Counted from the first letter of the stretch, positions 11,560 through 24,021 are shown. The stretch is DNA of 64,000 nucleotides from Phytophthora hibernalis (GCA_012656075.1 JAAKBF010000047.1:558001-622000); one strand, 5' to 3'. Numbers and translations are program-made. Notes: generated by a model from the letters alone, not told the origin.

Positions 11560-13640
11560 TCTTGGAAAGTCGACCCGCTTGCTTTTAGCGCTTCTTTAGT
11601 TAATTAACTGTTACGCTCTTTGGCGGTTGAGACTCGAATTCGTCAGGAAGCGTGAGAACTCGTATTGACTTGTTGTAAAGATCGAAAAATCGAGAATGAT
11701 CAAACCTAAACTAAAGTTCGTCGTCAAGGGCCAGCTCAAGACAACTTGAAGTTGCCGTTGCGTCCATCCTATCGTAGTGCACATCTGTTTGGTTGCAGAG
11801 GTGGTGTAGATGTTCGCATTACACTAATTGGCTAATAGATTGTTTTCGCACTTAGCTGAGGTGGACGATACAGGCAACAAGCAGGTAATTTATTAGTTTC
11901 TAAAGGACATTATAAACTAAAATCAATACCGTATATAAATGTGCATTTACCAATTCCAAGCAGATATATGTTTTGCGAAGTATATTTGTTTTTCCCAAAA
12001 TCGCACCTCCGACTGCACTTAGCTCTGATATAAATTTCAGAAACTAAAGGATTGACGTACGCGCTGAGTGCAACTTGTTGCCGCTGGCAACATGCTATCT
12101 GTCTATCAAAATGTACACAGAATAGCTAGACGAATACGTTCTCGGCGTATCTCCTGCACCTGCTTCGCAGCCGCAGCATCTGCTTGTACGGGTTTACATA
12201 ATAACGCATTGGTGAGCTTGGCCATATAAAAGTAAATGATTGTGCGCTATCATTGGAGCGATTCCTGCAACCGATTCAGTTCTCCTAAACACAAAGTCGC
12301 GCTGCGCACGAAGAAATTTAAACATTTATGATTTTCTGGGTTTAAAGTATTGAAGTGCCAATGACAACTTGCCAGTACGGTACAATCACAGCCTACCGGT
12401 AACAAGGGCCGCTAACAGTTATTATAGAGTGTGCATGTGCATGTACACCATTCACCTAATTAGTCGTGCCACGACTATTTATCGTGTACGGTTCGAAGTC
12501 CTCCCAACCTTGTTTTGAAAACCGTCCTTCTCAAAACAACTTGCCAACACTCAGAGTAAAATACACCACGTTAACCGCCTTGTTGGGATCTATCAGAATC
12601 CGGGCTCTTTTCTTGATTTAAGGTAAAAATGAAAATATTTTTCAAAACCTGTGGAATGATTATCAAAGGTGCATAACTACAAATAACGACGGAAAAATAC
12701 GTACGACACAAAAAGACGACTTCGTTTAGTAATGTTTTGTCGTCCATACATTAATTTTAGCCAATCAATAAAAGTTGTGGACTCTAATAAAATGACTGGT
12801 GACAGACGATAGTCCGGGTGTGGGAAAGCTCGGCATGCTCTCATTTTCAAATGGGAAAGCAAGCTTCCTACACCCTCAAACAGAAGAGAGACGCACTTTC
12901 ACTTGCTACGCTTGCCTTATTTTATTACTGTTAGTTCGTTTTGTTTTTGTTTTTGATGTGATATTGAAATTTAATAATAACCAATCCGAATGCATTATAT
13001 CTGACGTCGTCTTTTTCAGTCTCCCACGTTATCTTTTCTATACTATCAATGTTAACACCTGTCAAGGTCGTCTTTTCCGTCGTTGTTTGTATTTAGGTCA
13101 CACGACTAATTAGGGTGAACGGTGTACTGTAATTTGCCTCAATAGCGAGGTCATTAAAATTAATAACCTGCTAGAATCTATATACATCGACCTGTACGAA
13201 TCATAATTCCTCCGGGCGTGAATGATTGCCTGTAATGGCTTTACTAGAAGCTTCAGCAGGACGGCTCGCCTCTATTTAGTCGGCGGTAGTGGGGGCGTTG
13301 GCGCTATTTCGGTACATAAATGGATATTTTTGCCTCGGTCAGACATTGTAGCTCTTCAAACTTTTGGCCAACGCTTCATCATTTTCAAATCATTTTTGGC
13401 GCTCAAATAACTGTTAGAAAGATTAGCGCAAGCCGCAGCGATTCCACCAATCAGCGCGGGCCCAACAAAGAAATAGAAAAATAGACCCTTCCATCTGTTT
13501 CCCGTTTTTTCACAGTCAATCATTCACGACCGAAGGAAGTAATTTAAGCTTTGCAAATCCTTTTAACATTTATTTCACTTGGAAATTGAAAACATATTCG
13601 CAGGTCGTATGACCAGTGCTTGGTGGTGCGACACTGTAAC
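11560..13640. other. AT-rich sequence without a recognised gene
   Basis: About 2.1 kb with scattered short frames and no domain, tRNA or repeat structure that I can support. The part next to 11560 may be leader or LTR of the Gypsy remnant on the minus strand, but no matching LTR was found. Confidence 0.5.
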
Positions 13641-13658
13641 TTACCTAAACCGGGTGTA

Positions 13659-14204
13659 CTATGTTTTAGATGGGCGTTTTCTTACAGTGCAATGGCGCTG
13701 CATTCGGTCAAGCCGGTACGACCACAGAATGGAATCATGGGTGGTCCCGGTAGCGTTGGAACTTTGACGGTGCGAATGGGAGGCGTCCCTGGTAATGGCG
13801 CTGGTAACGCCGGTCTGGGTAACGGCGAGCAGGTGATCCCCGCACCGACGACACCGAGCGGTGAGCCAACTTTTATCAATGGTAATATGACGGCTGGTGG
13901 AATGGAGGAGCCCCTGGTGTGACTGCAGGTGTTGGCGAAGGAACATGAGCCGGCAGTTTTGCTGGCAGAGCAAACAGAATCCTGACGCATTGGGAGGTGG
14001 CCAGTTGGGAGACTTTGATGGCACAGGAGGTAAACTCGGCGGTGGCCTGGGCGGCAATAGTGGCAGAGTTTTGGCCTTGAAGACGGCGGACTTGAGGTTC
14101 TTAGCCGGCCGCTCAATGTCGACTCCGTTGAACTCGGCGTCGATGCGCACCTTAAAGACGAGGTAGTAGGCGGGGTGCATGTAGAGCTTATTAACACACA
14201 GCAA
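13659..14204 (-). CDS. Unrecognised proline-rich reading frame
   Basis: A 181-codon minus frame begins MLCVNKLYMHPAYYLVFKVR and IDAEFNGVDIERPAKNLKS, then turns into a proline-rich linker (LPPRPPPSLPPVPSKSPNWP). A second minus frame over the same bases (13682-14197) reads a Pro/Gly/Ala-rich run to its end, so the true frame may switch after the first 45 codons. I do not recognise a family. The first 45 residues look like real protein; the rest may be low-complexity sequence. Confidence 0.3.
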   Translation of the reverse strand: MLCVNKLYMHPAYYLVFKVRIDAEFNGVDIERPAKNLKSAVFKAKTLPLLPPRPPPSLPPVPSKSPNWPPPNASGFCLLCQQNCRLMFLRQHLQSHQGLLHSTSRHITIDKSWLTARCRRCGDHLLAVTQTGVTSAITRDASHSHRQSSNATGTTHDSILWSYRLDRMQRHCTVRKRPSKT

Positions 14205-15755
14205 TTAGCATCCAGTGTGTCCCAAGGCTCTAACAGCCTGAAAACAGAATATTCTGATTATGATTGTCGATTGACATCTCGCCACAATCAATATCGTGAT
14301 CGACAATCCCGGCAATATTACGATCGCAATCCTTTTTCCACAGCCCTGTTATCGACCAGTGCACCCTCCCGGGGCGACGGCTCCGGGTTGCCTATCAGGG
14401 CCTCGCTATTAAGGCAATTTAAATGTAGTTTATTTGATACAGAGTGGATTCGACCTAAATGACAACGTCCTCAGCGCATCTTTTGCGCCTGCTTCGCAAC
14501 CGTCTGCTAGTGTCATTGATGATGATCTTAGTTGCACTACGGATACATCCAGGTAGCATCCCAGCCATGACATTCCCGTCGCGTTAAGGCTTTTACGGTG
14601 GCAGTTTTGCATTTTATGTGTACAAGTAGCCATACACTTGATGGCTAGCTTCAAGCCCGCAACTCCTACCAGCGCATACCAGCATGACTTCACATTTTAC
14701 TGCGCTCCGTTCGCGCAACATCTAAAGCAGCACACGTTTCGTGCCTAATTGAGGTGGACATTGTAGGCAACATCGTACAGAATTCATCGATGAGTTGGCC
14801 TCCCGTGGTACATTGCCAAAGGAGGCCAACTCATCGATTAAACCTTTCGAGGCTCGACAGGTTGTCGACTGCCCATTGGCTAAACTTATTTTAAGGCACT
14901 GTATGTTCGCAAAGACCATACCGGTACATAAATTTATTTGTTTATAAAATCAGTCTTGAACTTCGTATGCCGAGTCATTTACGACATGTACATGTAGTTG
15001 GAAGGGGTGAATACGATCGGGGCTCACCATCCTAGGCATGTCCAGCATCTTGCCGTCAATGCATGGTAGCTTGACACTGGAATATATGGAACGAGATTCC
15101 TCCTGTGTCTTGTGGTAAACAGGTTTCCATAATGATTATCCGTAAGGCAACTTTACGGTATGTAACGAGGGCCCTTTACTTTTTGCAGACATGACCCGTC
15201 CTCTACCTTTGAAAAAGATTGCGTAACCAATCTCCAAAGTTTCTTTTAAATTGTTCTAACCCCATGATTGGCTGAAATTGGATTGGTGGGGGCAACTCAT
15301 CGATGAAGTCCTTTCGAAAGTGGCGCATCATTTAGTATAGGAAATTCGAGTGGGGGCCATTTTATCGATGAAATTTGGGGGTGCAACTCATCGAGAAATT
15401 CGGTAATAATTTATCATATTCAGCGGGTATTGTTTTATAAAATTAACTGTATAGTACAGGCACCATTTTTTCTACTGATCCTCTTTAAATTGATATGTTT
15501 GAATCCACATATATTACCAGGTTATAATACTCTCGAAAATGGTACTTTAGCTCTGAAAATAAATTTCAGAGAACAATTCCTGCAGCCGATTTGTTTTTAA
15601 TCGCTCCATTTACTTTCAAAATCATTTACTCACATTACATATCTTCAATGCACCACGAGCTTAACGCATTGTTGCAGTTTGTTGATATACAGTAGCGCGC
15701 CTTGAGTCTTTGTCGAGTCGCTTCGCGCACGAAGGCTTTCAGCCAACAAACACTG
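14205..15755. other. Non-coding stretch with ATCGATGAGTTG repeats
   Basis: No gene recognised. It holds a perfect hairpin at 14786-14838 and further copies of the same motif at 15291-15307, 15362-15372 and 15383-15397. Confidence 0.5.
14786..14838. repeat. Perfect 18-bp inverted repeat (hairpin)
   Basis: Arms ATCGATGAGTTGGCCTCC (14786-14803) and GGAGGCCAACTCATCGAT (14821-14838) are exact reverse complements around a 17-base loop. Related single arms occur about 500 bases downstream. Confidence 0.9.
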
Positions 15756-15759
15756 ACGT

Positions 15760-16325
15760 CGAAGTAATGTGCGCAATCTGCCGGTCACCGAGGTCGAGAA
15801 CAAGCTCACGCGCGAAGTGGTAATGCTGAAGCCAATCTCTGTGGGGACGCTGAGGGCCTAAATGCACTTTGTTGCAGGTAAGGTCGGTGGGGCGATCACC
15901 ACTGAAATGGGGACTCCTTCTGTCTGATGTTCGACGGCTGCGCGTGCAATTCCCTGAATTTTCTGGGCATTTTCGCGGTTTACATGGTGGACGGAGTTCA
16001 GTGTCACCGGCTGCTCGCCCTATCACCGATGGACGGCAGACAAACGGCCGATGCTCACTGTGAGCACATCGAAACTTTGCTCAGTGTGTACGGCAAAGGT
16101 CTGGACGTTATCGGCTTTTTGATTGGAGACAATTGCGTTATCAATCAACGCCTCGCAACCGACCTCGAGGTTCCGCTGATTGGTTGTCCCAGCCACCGGT
16201 TTTATCTCGCGGTTAATCGATTTCTGGAGGATTATCAAGGTCAGATCGCCGTGATCCAAAACGTGATGATTCGGCTTCGTCAACCCAACAACGCCGCCGT
16301 ACTGCTGTGTAGAAATAGTAAGTAG
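15760..16325 (+). pseudogene. hAT-family transposase remnant
   Basis: Part of the catalytic region of a hAT DNA transposase. In frame at 15927-16325 it reads LNFLGIFAVYMVDGVQCHRL, LALSPMDGRQTADAHCEHIE, LIGDNCVINQRLATDLEVPL and GCPSHRFYLAVNRFLEDYQG. Just upstream, shifted frames give MHFVAGKVGGAITTEMGT. The zinc finger and C-terminal dimerisation domain are missing, so this is an internal fragment. It is a different hAT lineage from the copy at 43.4-45.3 kb. Confidence 0.65.
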
Positions 16326-16460
16326 GGACATTAGAGAAGCATATATAGAATAGATGGGATATATATAGACGATAAGTAGGAATGCATAGGAAGATCAACC
16401 GTAGGTAGACAGGATATATAGGTAGGCAGGATAAGTAGAGAGGGAATATATGTAAAGTGC
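16326..16460. repeat. Degenerate GATAGGTAGA-type simple repeat
   Basis: Purine- and AT-rich run of repeated ATAGATGGGATATA, GATAAGTAGG and TAGGTAGACAGG words, resembling the larger satellite at 17450-18360. Confidence 0.6.
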
Positions 16461-16930
16461 ATTGCGTGCACACATGCTTTGGACGTGGTGCATTCGCGCC
16501 GGACGTATAAATGGTCACATAAAGGGGTCTGCCTTTGTTCAAGTTGTCACAGGTCACAGACAGGATGCAGTGGACATATTGGAGGTCACCATAAAAACAT
16601 TTGGTTTAACTATGTGTTTTTGTGCGGAGCCCTTTATGTGTGCAGCAAAAATATAGAGTTTGTATGGATTTCTCGTCGAGTGAATTTGGAGAGCTAGCGC
16701 TTGCACAGAATAAGTCGCTCAAGATTGTTATTGGCATCAAAATGGGCAGGGATGTCTCCTCTATCCAACCGTGTGCTGGTATTTGAAACGGCTGACATTT
16801 TGCCGCGCTCCGACCGATTGCCCAGACGATACCATTTTTCTTATTCACCTAATTTTGTATTCTGTCTATGACCATGAATGTGTCCTGACCGAAGACTTAT
16901 TCGGCGCGGATATAAGGAATGAGATTGGAT

Positions 16931-17150
16931 TCGTATGCATAATCATGACTTACCCTTTGATTTATCAGACTGGATAAAAATTTCGCCCTGTGGAGCGAAG
17001 CGAAGGGCGGCCCACTTAGCTGGGACAAACCATGCCGCACTTCGGCGTAGCGGCGGTAAACGGCTAGTCTAGAACAACTAGTAGAGATCCCGGTATGTTA
17101 TTCTTTCCGTCGCGCTGCCGAGCGATAGCGACGGCGGTTCCGATTCGCAA
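16931..17150 (+). repeat. Direct repeat R1 flanking the satellite
   Basis: About 200 bases resembling 18374-18600 in the same orientation. Shared words are TGCATAA, GACTGGATAA, CACTTAG, GGTAAACGGCT, ACAACTAGTAGAGATCCC and GCTGCCGAGCG. By eye the match is roughly three bases in four. Confidence 0.7.
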
Positions 17151-17169
17151 GAAGCAAAATCGAGTCGCC

Positions 17170-17400
17170 GAAGACGGGCCCTCATTGGCTGAAAAGCGTT
17201 TTTACAAACAGTCGAGCGTAGCGAAGGCCCCTCATTGGCTAAAATTACTGTAAGTTGGTGCGATGTACATAATATTTGTGTGGTATACATGAAATAGTAC
17301 TTAGGAGAACGTATCTTATCGTTCAGCCGAGCCCACCGAAGCCCCATTGGCTAAAACTAAAGAAAGTTGATGTGTGATACATTGTGTTCGTGTTGTGTAC
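17170..17400 (+). repeat. Short tandem units containing CATTGGCT
   Basis: Three degenerate units begin near 17178, 17228 and 17340, each with CCTCATTGGCT or CCCCATTGGCT followed by AAAA and, in the last two, GTAAGTTG/GAAAGTTG and GATGTACAT/GTGATACAT. Confidence 0.55.
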
Positions 17401-17449
17401 ATAAAATCGTGCATTGCCGAAATATAAAGTGTGAATGTCATACTGAAAC

Positions 17450-18360
17450 CAAATGGACGATAGGCAGACGAAATAGTATGGGTAACGATAGTATGAGATC
17501 GAAAGTATAAGAGACGTGATGGTTTGCGTAGAGATGATAGATAGAGATGATAGATGAAAGTATGTGTGACGATAGAAAGACGACGTGAGAGTCGATATGA
17601 TACGTAGCGACAGGTAAACGTTAAGTAGACGATAGGTAGACTATAGATTGACGAAAAGAGACGGTAGGTAGCGATATCTAGACGATGTGTGAAAGGTAAA
17701 TGAGAGACGAAGACGAAAGCCGAGAGGCGATGGTATGATTGTTAGCGACGATATTATGAGAGACGATAGTGTGATAGATATGCAGAAAGGGACGATATGT
17801 AGAGTTATTGGATAATAGAAACCATTGAAATGAGAGACGAGCGTATGCGACACGATAGCATGACTGGCTATAATCGACAGTACGAGAGACTATACGAAGA
17901 TACGAGATAGTATGAGGGACAATAATATTAGAGGCGTAGTATGAGAGACGATAGTATGACAGATGACAGTACGAGAGGCGTAGTATGGGAGACGAATGTA
18001 TGGGAGACGATAGTACAGTAAGACGACAGGTATTAGTATGAGAGACGACATGTAGACAAGATGAGTAGGTGTCGATAGCAAGGTTGACACGATATGTAGA
18101 CACGATAGATATACACGATAGATATGGGATAGATACGATATATTGATGGGGGCATGTGTGTAGGAGACGACACGTACAGACGATAACAAGTCGATATACA
18201 CTGCGTAGAGAGAGAGTCAATAGATATTTAGAGAGGATATGTAGAGACAGTGGGTAAAGAGACCGTAGGTAAAGAGGGTAGGAAATGAGACATGATAAGT
18301 AGAGAGGTACGATAGGTAGAGGACATAGAGTACATGTAGACATCGGATGATATGTAGGAG
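17450..18360. repeat. Degenerate minisatellite of GAGACGATAGTATGA-like words
   Basis: About 900 bases of imperfect repeats built on GAGACGATAGTATGAGAGACG and related GATAGATATG words. The bias leaves the minus strand almost free of stops, giving a 257-codon frame rich in Ser, Tyr, Leu and Thr (17678-18451) that is a by-product of the repeat. Confidence 0.8.
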
Positions 18361-18373
18361 CAATTAGAGTAGT

Positions 18374-18620
18374 TGTATATGCATAAGAATCATAACACTT
18401 TGACGTATTGCAGACTGGATAATTATGGAGTGAAGCGAAGGGGCGGACCACTTAGTTGAGCCAAATCATGCCCCACCACCGCGTAGCGACGGTAAACGGC
18501 TCGTCTAAAACAACTAGTAGAGATCCCTGTCTGTACGGTTGAATGTCGTTGCTGCCGAGCGTAAGCGAAGGCGGCCCCGATTGGCTTCAAAGCGTCCGAG
18601 CGAAGCGAAGGCCGCGCCCT
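18374..18620 (+). repeat. Direct repeat R2 flanking the satellite
   Basis: Second copy of R1, offset by about 1443 bases. It is followed by GAGCGAAGCGAAGG words like those in R1. Confidence 0.7.
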
Positions 18621-18795
18621 TCCCCGTAATTTGCGGGTCCGAAGGGCCCTCCTAGCCTTTAAATTTGATAATATATTTTGATGAGTAGTGCAGCGAGCCT
18701 ACGCGAGGGGAACAGTTGAGCTTCCGAGACTTAACTATTAAAAAACCGTCACGTTGCGTCGGCACCCGGCTAGTTTCACATCATAGGGAAACGGT

Positions 18796-20335
18796 TTGTT
18801 AGTCGGTATTAATCAATTGGTGGAGCAAATGCAGCCGACGATGACAGGCAAGACGTCATACAAGCTACCGCCGGAAACCCTCCAAGCTGGAGACGTTATC
18901 GAGTACTACTCTCGTTCATTTGTGTGTGGCGACGCAAGAGGGTGTCGCGTCACCAGGGTTCTACGTATTGATCAAGATGGGGCGACGGGCTACCCATCCA
19001 GCTGAACAACTGCGAGCCGCTGTCCCTGACTAACTGGATGAGGCGGAAAGACGACCGCTAAAGTCACAAGTTCAAACATGACTGTGTGAAGTGGCGAATA
19101 CTACGGACCTACCACTTGATATATGGCATCGTCTAGACACCCCTACGTTCGAGTAACCTTGCTAAGGACCTCCGCCGCGCTGTGGAGGATGCATTCCGAG
19201 CGGTGCGATTTGAAATCCGCTCCGAACACGCCGTCGTCGAATCCGATGCTCATATTCTACCAGCAACTACGACCCAGGAACAATCTGGAGCAATTGCAAT
19301 CGGGTCATTCTCCGCCAAATCAGGTAAAACGTCGTTGGTACTTACTCATAAACGTCTAAGCCATTTGTCGGAAGGTATTTCAAACGAGGGAAACTAGCCC
19401 CGATCTCTGTGTTGGTATACGATATAGCGCAATTAAATGATGTCAGGTTTATACGCGAGATGTCGGGCGATGAAGAAGATGCTGTCCACAGCACGCCGAT
19501 CATTAATTTAACCGGCGATTCGTTGCCTCCCACAGATAGTTGTGACTCTACGTTCGCCGATTGCAACTTTTCTGATTGTAATTTGGAGGATAAGGGTAGC
19601 GGCACTCAAGATGTTTGCGAGGCACTGCTAACCGAGAAGGAGACGGCCGCCCTGGACGCTTTCATGGCTATCCCGACACCAGCTCAACACGACAAGATAA
19701 GACACCAGCAAAAGAAAAGAAAACCCATGGTCTAATAAGACGAGAAAGTCTCAATATCAGGCAAAGCGCCGTCCGGTCCGAAGTGGTGGAAACATCTACC
19801 ACACCTACACTGCAAATGCCAAGGCCAAGGTTCTGCAAAAGTTTTTAAGAACCATCCCAATGCAAAAGCTGCTTGTGGATCTCAAGGAGCATCGCACCAA
19901 CTACGAAGTGTCTTGTCGTGAATCGGAAGCGCCTCCAGAATCAGTCACAGTTTGTTGGCCAGCCATAGTCGAGTCAATAACGAGGCCGACTAACCCAACG
20001 GACATCACATTTAAGGACATTGGCAAATGGAGAAAGTGCCGATGCGTAGGCGACCGCTATCGCCATTTGTGTCTCAATTCAGTGGGGGGATGTGTATTGC
20101 ACTGTGAAAAATTGCTATTTAGAAGCCAATTATAGCAACGCTCCTCGTGATGCACCGTCGTTACAGCTATTCCGGACGAAGAATGCTGGATTTGGAGTGT
20201 ACACGACTCAGACACTGGAAGTCTGTGGCATTATAGGCGTATATTGCGGAGAACTATTAGTATTCGAGGGCGAGCGTGAAGGAAGTCCTCCAGTGAAGAA
20301 AAACAAAACGGTGGCTCGTCGTCTCCGGTGATCAC
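18796..20335 (+). pseudogene. SET-domain protein remnant
   Basis: Resembles the TE-like multi-copy SET-domain (lysine methyltransferase) proteins of oomycetes. The N-terminal part (18796-19005) reads TLQAGDVIEYYSRSFVCGDA, then frames change to RRAVEDAFRAVRFEIRSEHA. A Ser/Asp-rich linker follows (19409-19735). From 19860 comes a Cys cluster similar to pre-SET regions (KCRCVGDRYRHLCLN, YCTVKNCYLEANYSNAP) and then the SET start (LFRTKNAGFGVYTTQTL, IIGVYCGELLVFEG). The frame is lost before the catalytic NHS/Tyr motifs, which are not visible downstream. Several stops and shifts show it is dead. Confidence 0.55.
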
Positions 20336-22840
20336 CACACCACCATCATCCACATCAAATACTATCCGTCCACAAGCACGGCGTATGCAGCAAGTGTGAC
20401 TAAGCCGTGAATGCGCGCAGAGTTTTAGGGTAAATCGCCATTACAGCCCATTGATTTGATAAACGTGTCTACTCGTCACAGATCGTAGCGACCATTTCCT
20501 TTCCGGTGAGAACTGTTGGCATGGTAGTCACCCACCACCACGCGGGTCCTACAACGTGCTGCTGTGGCGCGGAACAACTTGGTGGAACCAGTCCATCTAC
20601 TGATTTACATATCTATTTTATCACGCATTCACTCAATTACTTATCAACCTATCGATTGATCGTGGCAACCATTGCGGTAACCTCTGTTGCCGTGGCAGCC
20701 ACCCATCTCCACGAGAGACTTAAATATTGTGTAAAAACTAATGATGAGAATTGTTGCGAAGATAACCACTCTCATAGTATTTAGAGGTGATGGTGCGGTC
20801 GACGCGGAAAAACAATTCAATGCATGTGCTCGGTGCGGGCATAGCGAAGCTATTGACAAAAGTTGAAACATATTATGGAAGGAACGTACCGAGTTGCGGG
20901 ACTTGCGTTGAAGATCTTGGGTCTAAAACCTTGAAAATGCGGCAATACCGTTCCCCCATAGGCTGGCATACGCATGCCCAGCAGCGCCATAAGCCGCGCT
21001 GAGACGACAATAGTTTCTCTACGCAACGCGTGATGGAGAATCAGCGGCGCTTTTCGGCGTAGGAGACAAGAAAATTGCTCACAAGCGAGTGAGTCATGCT
21101 CTGCCTTAGTCAGGTCCACGGTCGTCATGATCTGGACCTGTTGCACCTTATGTAAAAACACTGATGATCTGTAGGGTACCCGCGCGAGCGGGGATGCTGT
21201 GAGGCGGTAAAATACAGGTAACCAATCGTTCGCAGACGGATGTATTTTAATTACCCCGTTTTACAGTTCCACGTTTTTCTACCGTAACCGTTCGGTTCAT
21301 TGCCTAAACGGAAGGTACATTTAACATCAGAAATCACAGTATTGACGCAAAAATAACGTAATGTATCATTTAAGTCTCCATCCTGCACAAGTTTTTAATA
21401 AAACCTTTGTAATAGATTAACTGCTCGTAGTGATAACTTTTTTGATCAACCGAGGGCCAGGTCAAACGGCGGATCAACGTTTTAAACGACAAATTACAGT
21501 AAAAGACGACGAAGTAGCTAATTCAAGGAATCAGTTGATTCAAAAGTTGGTCCGTGATCGTCATCGTATTTTTAAAAAATTGGTAGTTTTTCAGCATATA
21601 AGTTGAAAATATTAATATTTTCTCGTGACTAAACTATGGTCGCTGAAGACGAGCATGACACTCGCGCGTTACACCCTTAGCGACAACGCAGCAGGGGGCC
21701 TCCCGCTTAGCTCGGGGTTGACGATTCGCGTCTTGCGCCACCCCCTTGCGTCTTACTTCTCTGTCCGGTCAATTTATACGAATTTGTTTTTTTGTTCGCC
21801 ACACAAAATGTTACATGCATTTTATCGGCCAAAATTTGACCAGCTAAATGACTGCAGCGGACACTAACCTGGTCGTGATTGGATGAAATCGCACTTAGGT
21901 TAGGGCAGAAATAGCAATCATGATCATAGCGCTGAATAAAACCTCGTTTGTAATACTGCAATACTTCATTCAGGCAGGAGATTTTATAGATTGTGCTATT
22001 ACGAAGAGAATTGCAAAGTGTTGACGATGCTCTACAATTTTGTTGGGCTAATATCGCTAATTTAGAGCCGGATTACGAAAAAAAGGTTATTATGCCGTCA
22101 AACTCAGCTCAGGTTTGCGAAGTTATTTAGCATACCATTTGAGTTAAGTGCCAAAGAAAAATTCAACACAAAACTCGTGACCTGTTCTTTCGTTTAAGCT
22201 ACTTCTTCGCGTTTAGCTTCAAAAATTGACCGACTGAGAGGCAGAAAACCAAATTCATTTAAATTTGCCTGGCAGAGAAGTACGCTATGTCCTCGGCTTC
22301 TGTCAGGTGCGACGTCTAGGAGAAAAACTAGTTGTCATGGCAACTACTCCGTCCCACGCGCCGACCAATCCAGACATCCGCTTCGCTTCGATTGCAAACG
22401 GTCTAGCTGAGGCCTCTCGAGTTCGAACCGTTATGCAACAGGCAAGAGCCTAACGCCTTAAATTTGAGAATCAAGAATTTTACGATAACACTTTTACAAT
22501 GTATAATTTGATCCAAAATTTGATCCGTCTCGCGGGAAAAAGTTGACCCGTCGATTGACCTGTCCCGCGGTTGGTCCAAAAATGTCCTCCTCATTGTTGA
22601 TGCTATTGGAGAGCGTATAAAGGTTTTTCATTTGAAAATTGTGTGGGGTCAGTACTTACGATTAGAGTGGACTACACCACGGTAACCTCGAATTAATCCC
22701 TAATCGGCACTTCTACTCCGCGACAGGTTAAACCAGCCACCCTATTTGTTACTAAAACTCTGTCAATAGAGACGTTGTGCTACAGTTCTAAGGACAGTGA
22801 AAAGAAGCAGTGAATGCAATCGGATTAGACAGGTAGATAT
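20336..22840. other. No recognisable gene
   Basis: About 2.5 kb of mixed composition with only short, unconvincing frames on both strands and no domain I recognise. Confidence 0.5.
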
Positions 22841-22869
22841 GTGACCACAGCGGTGTGCAGCTGCCACTT

Positions 22870-23961
22870 TTCAATTTTGACATCTCATTCGATGGACAGC
22901 AGTGACATCAACAGCAGCAGCTCATACGAGGAGGATCTCGCACTTCTCGTCCTTTTGAATCGCATGGCAGTAAAAGCCGATCTGACCGGTTCAATTTCGA
23001 ACAGTCCACCTCGTCTCGCGTTTGGAAGTCGAAGTTTCGCTTCGAGAAGGACGACATTATTGCTCTAGTCAAGCATTTCAAGCTACCGGGCCATTTTCCT
23101 ACACCGCAGCGCTACCAAGTCTCCGCCATGGAATCTCTGTGCATTTTCCTCCGTAGGATAGAATATCCAGACCGCCTCGAAGACCTAGAAGATCTATTTG
23201 GGCGTGCCTCTACCGCTATCTCCTCGATCTCAAACGCCGTGCTCGACTTTTCTAACAGTCATTCTCGCATCTCTTGCTGTTCGACACCCGTTGCCTCACG
23301 AACGATATGCTGTCGTCGTATACATCCGCTATCTTCGACAAGGGGCACCACTAAGCACTTGTGTAGGTTTTATCGATGGTACGTTACGTGGAATGTGCCG
23401 CTCAAAGAAGAACCATAAGTACATGTACAATGGTCACAAGGTAAGCAGTGTGTATATTTTAGTACCCTAACAACATACTAATTTTGTTGTTGTTGCTTTA
23501 GAGGAAACACGCACTTAAGTATCAATCAGTACTTGCCCCCGATGGAATTATCATCCATCTAAGCGGATCTTTTCCCGGTACCCGCCACGATGTATTTATC
23601 CTGCAACAAAGTCGGGTACTGGTCGTTACATCTCCTCTATTAGCATTGACAGCAAGCATTACGTCTTCTACGGCGACCCGGCTTATGGACAGTAAGACCA
23701 CCTTGTTACACCCTTTAAGAGTGTGCATTGCTAAGCAACGACGAGCAAGAGTTCAACAAGCAGATGAGTAAGGTTCGCGTAAATGTGGAATGGAGATTCG
23801 GCAAAGTGACACGCTACTGGGTGTTCGTAGACTTCTCCAAGAACCAGAAGCTTCTTTTGCATTTGTTAGGAAAAGTGTATGTAATGGGCGCGCTATTAGT
23901 GAATGCGCACACTTGCCTATATAGTAGTGAGATCTCGAGTTTTTCGGCTTGCTCCTCCTAG
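22870..23961 (+). pseudogene. Harbinger DDE transposase with one intron
   Basis: Would cut and paste the element. Pieces in order: KHFKLPGHFPTPQRYQV and LCIFLRRIEYPDRLEDLED; the first catalytic Asp region FIDGTLRGMCRSKKNHKYMY and NGHK; an intron at 23442-23501 (GTAAGC...CTTTAG); then RKHALKYQSVLAPDGIIIHL and SGSFPGTRHDVFILQQS with the second Asp; finally MSKVRVNVEWRFGKVTRYWV with the Glu. Splicing out the intron gives HKRKHALKYQ in frame, supporting it. Frame changes near 23030, 23290 and 23600-23740 mean this copy is inactive. Confidence 0.7.
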
Positions 23962-24021
23962 TGTGCAGGAGTACTTACATAGCTAACCGCTTAATGCGTG
24001 AATGCAGCTTTCGATTTCTTT

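Noticed and set aside
12480..12520. GGTTCGAAGTCCTCC, tRNA-like word
   Set aside because: No matching stems nearby; isolated resemblance.
17678..18451. 257-codon minus frame rich in Ser, Tyr, Leu
   Set aside because: It arises from the stop-free complement of a degenerate simple repeat and has no protein-like variation.
22390..22450. Possible tRNA T-arm (GGTTCGAAC on the minus strand)
   Set aside because: The flanking stems do not pair and no acceptor or anticodon arm can be drawn.
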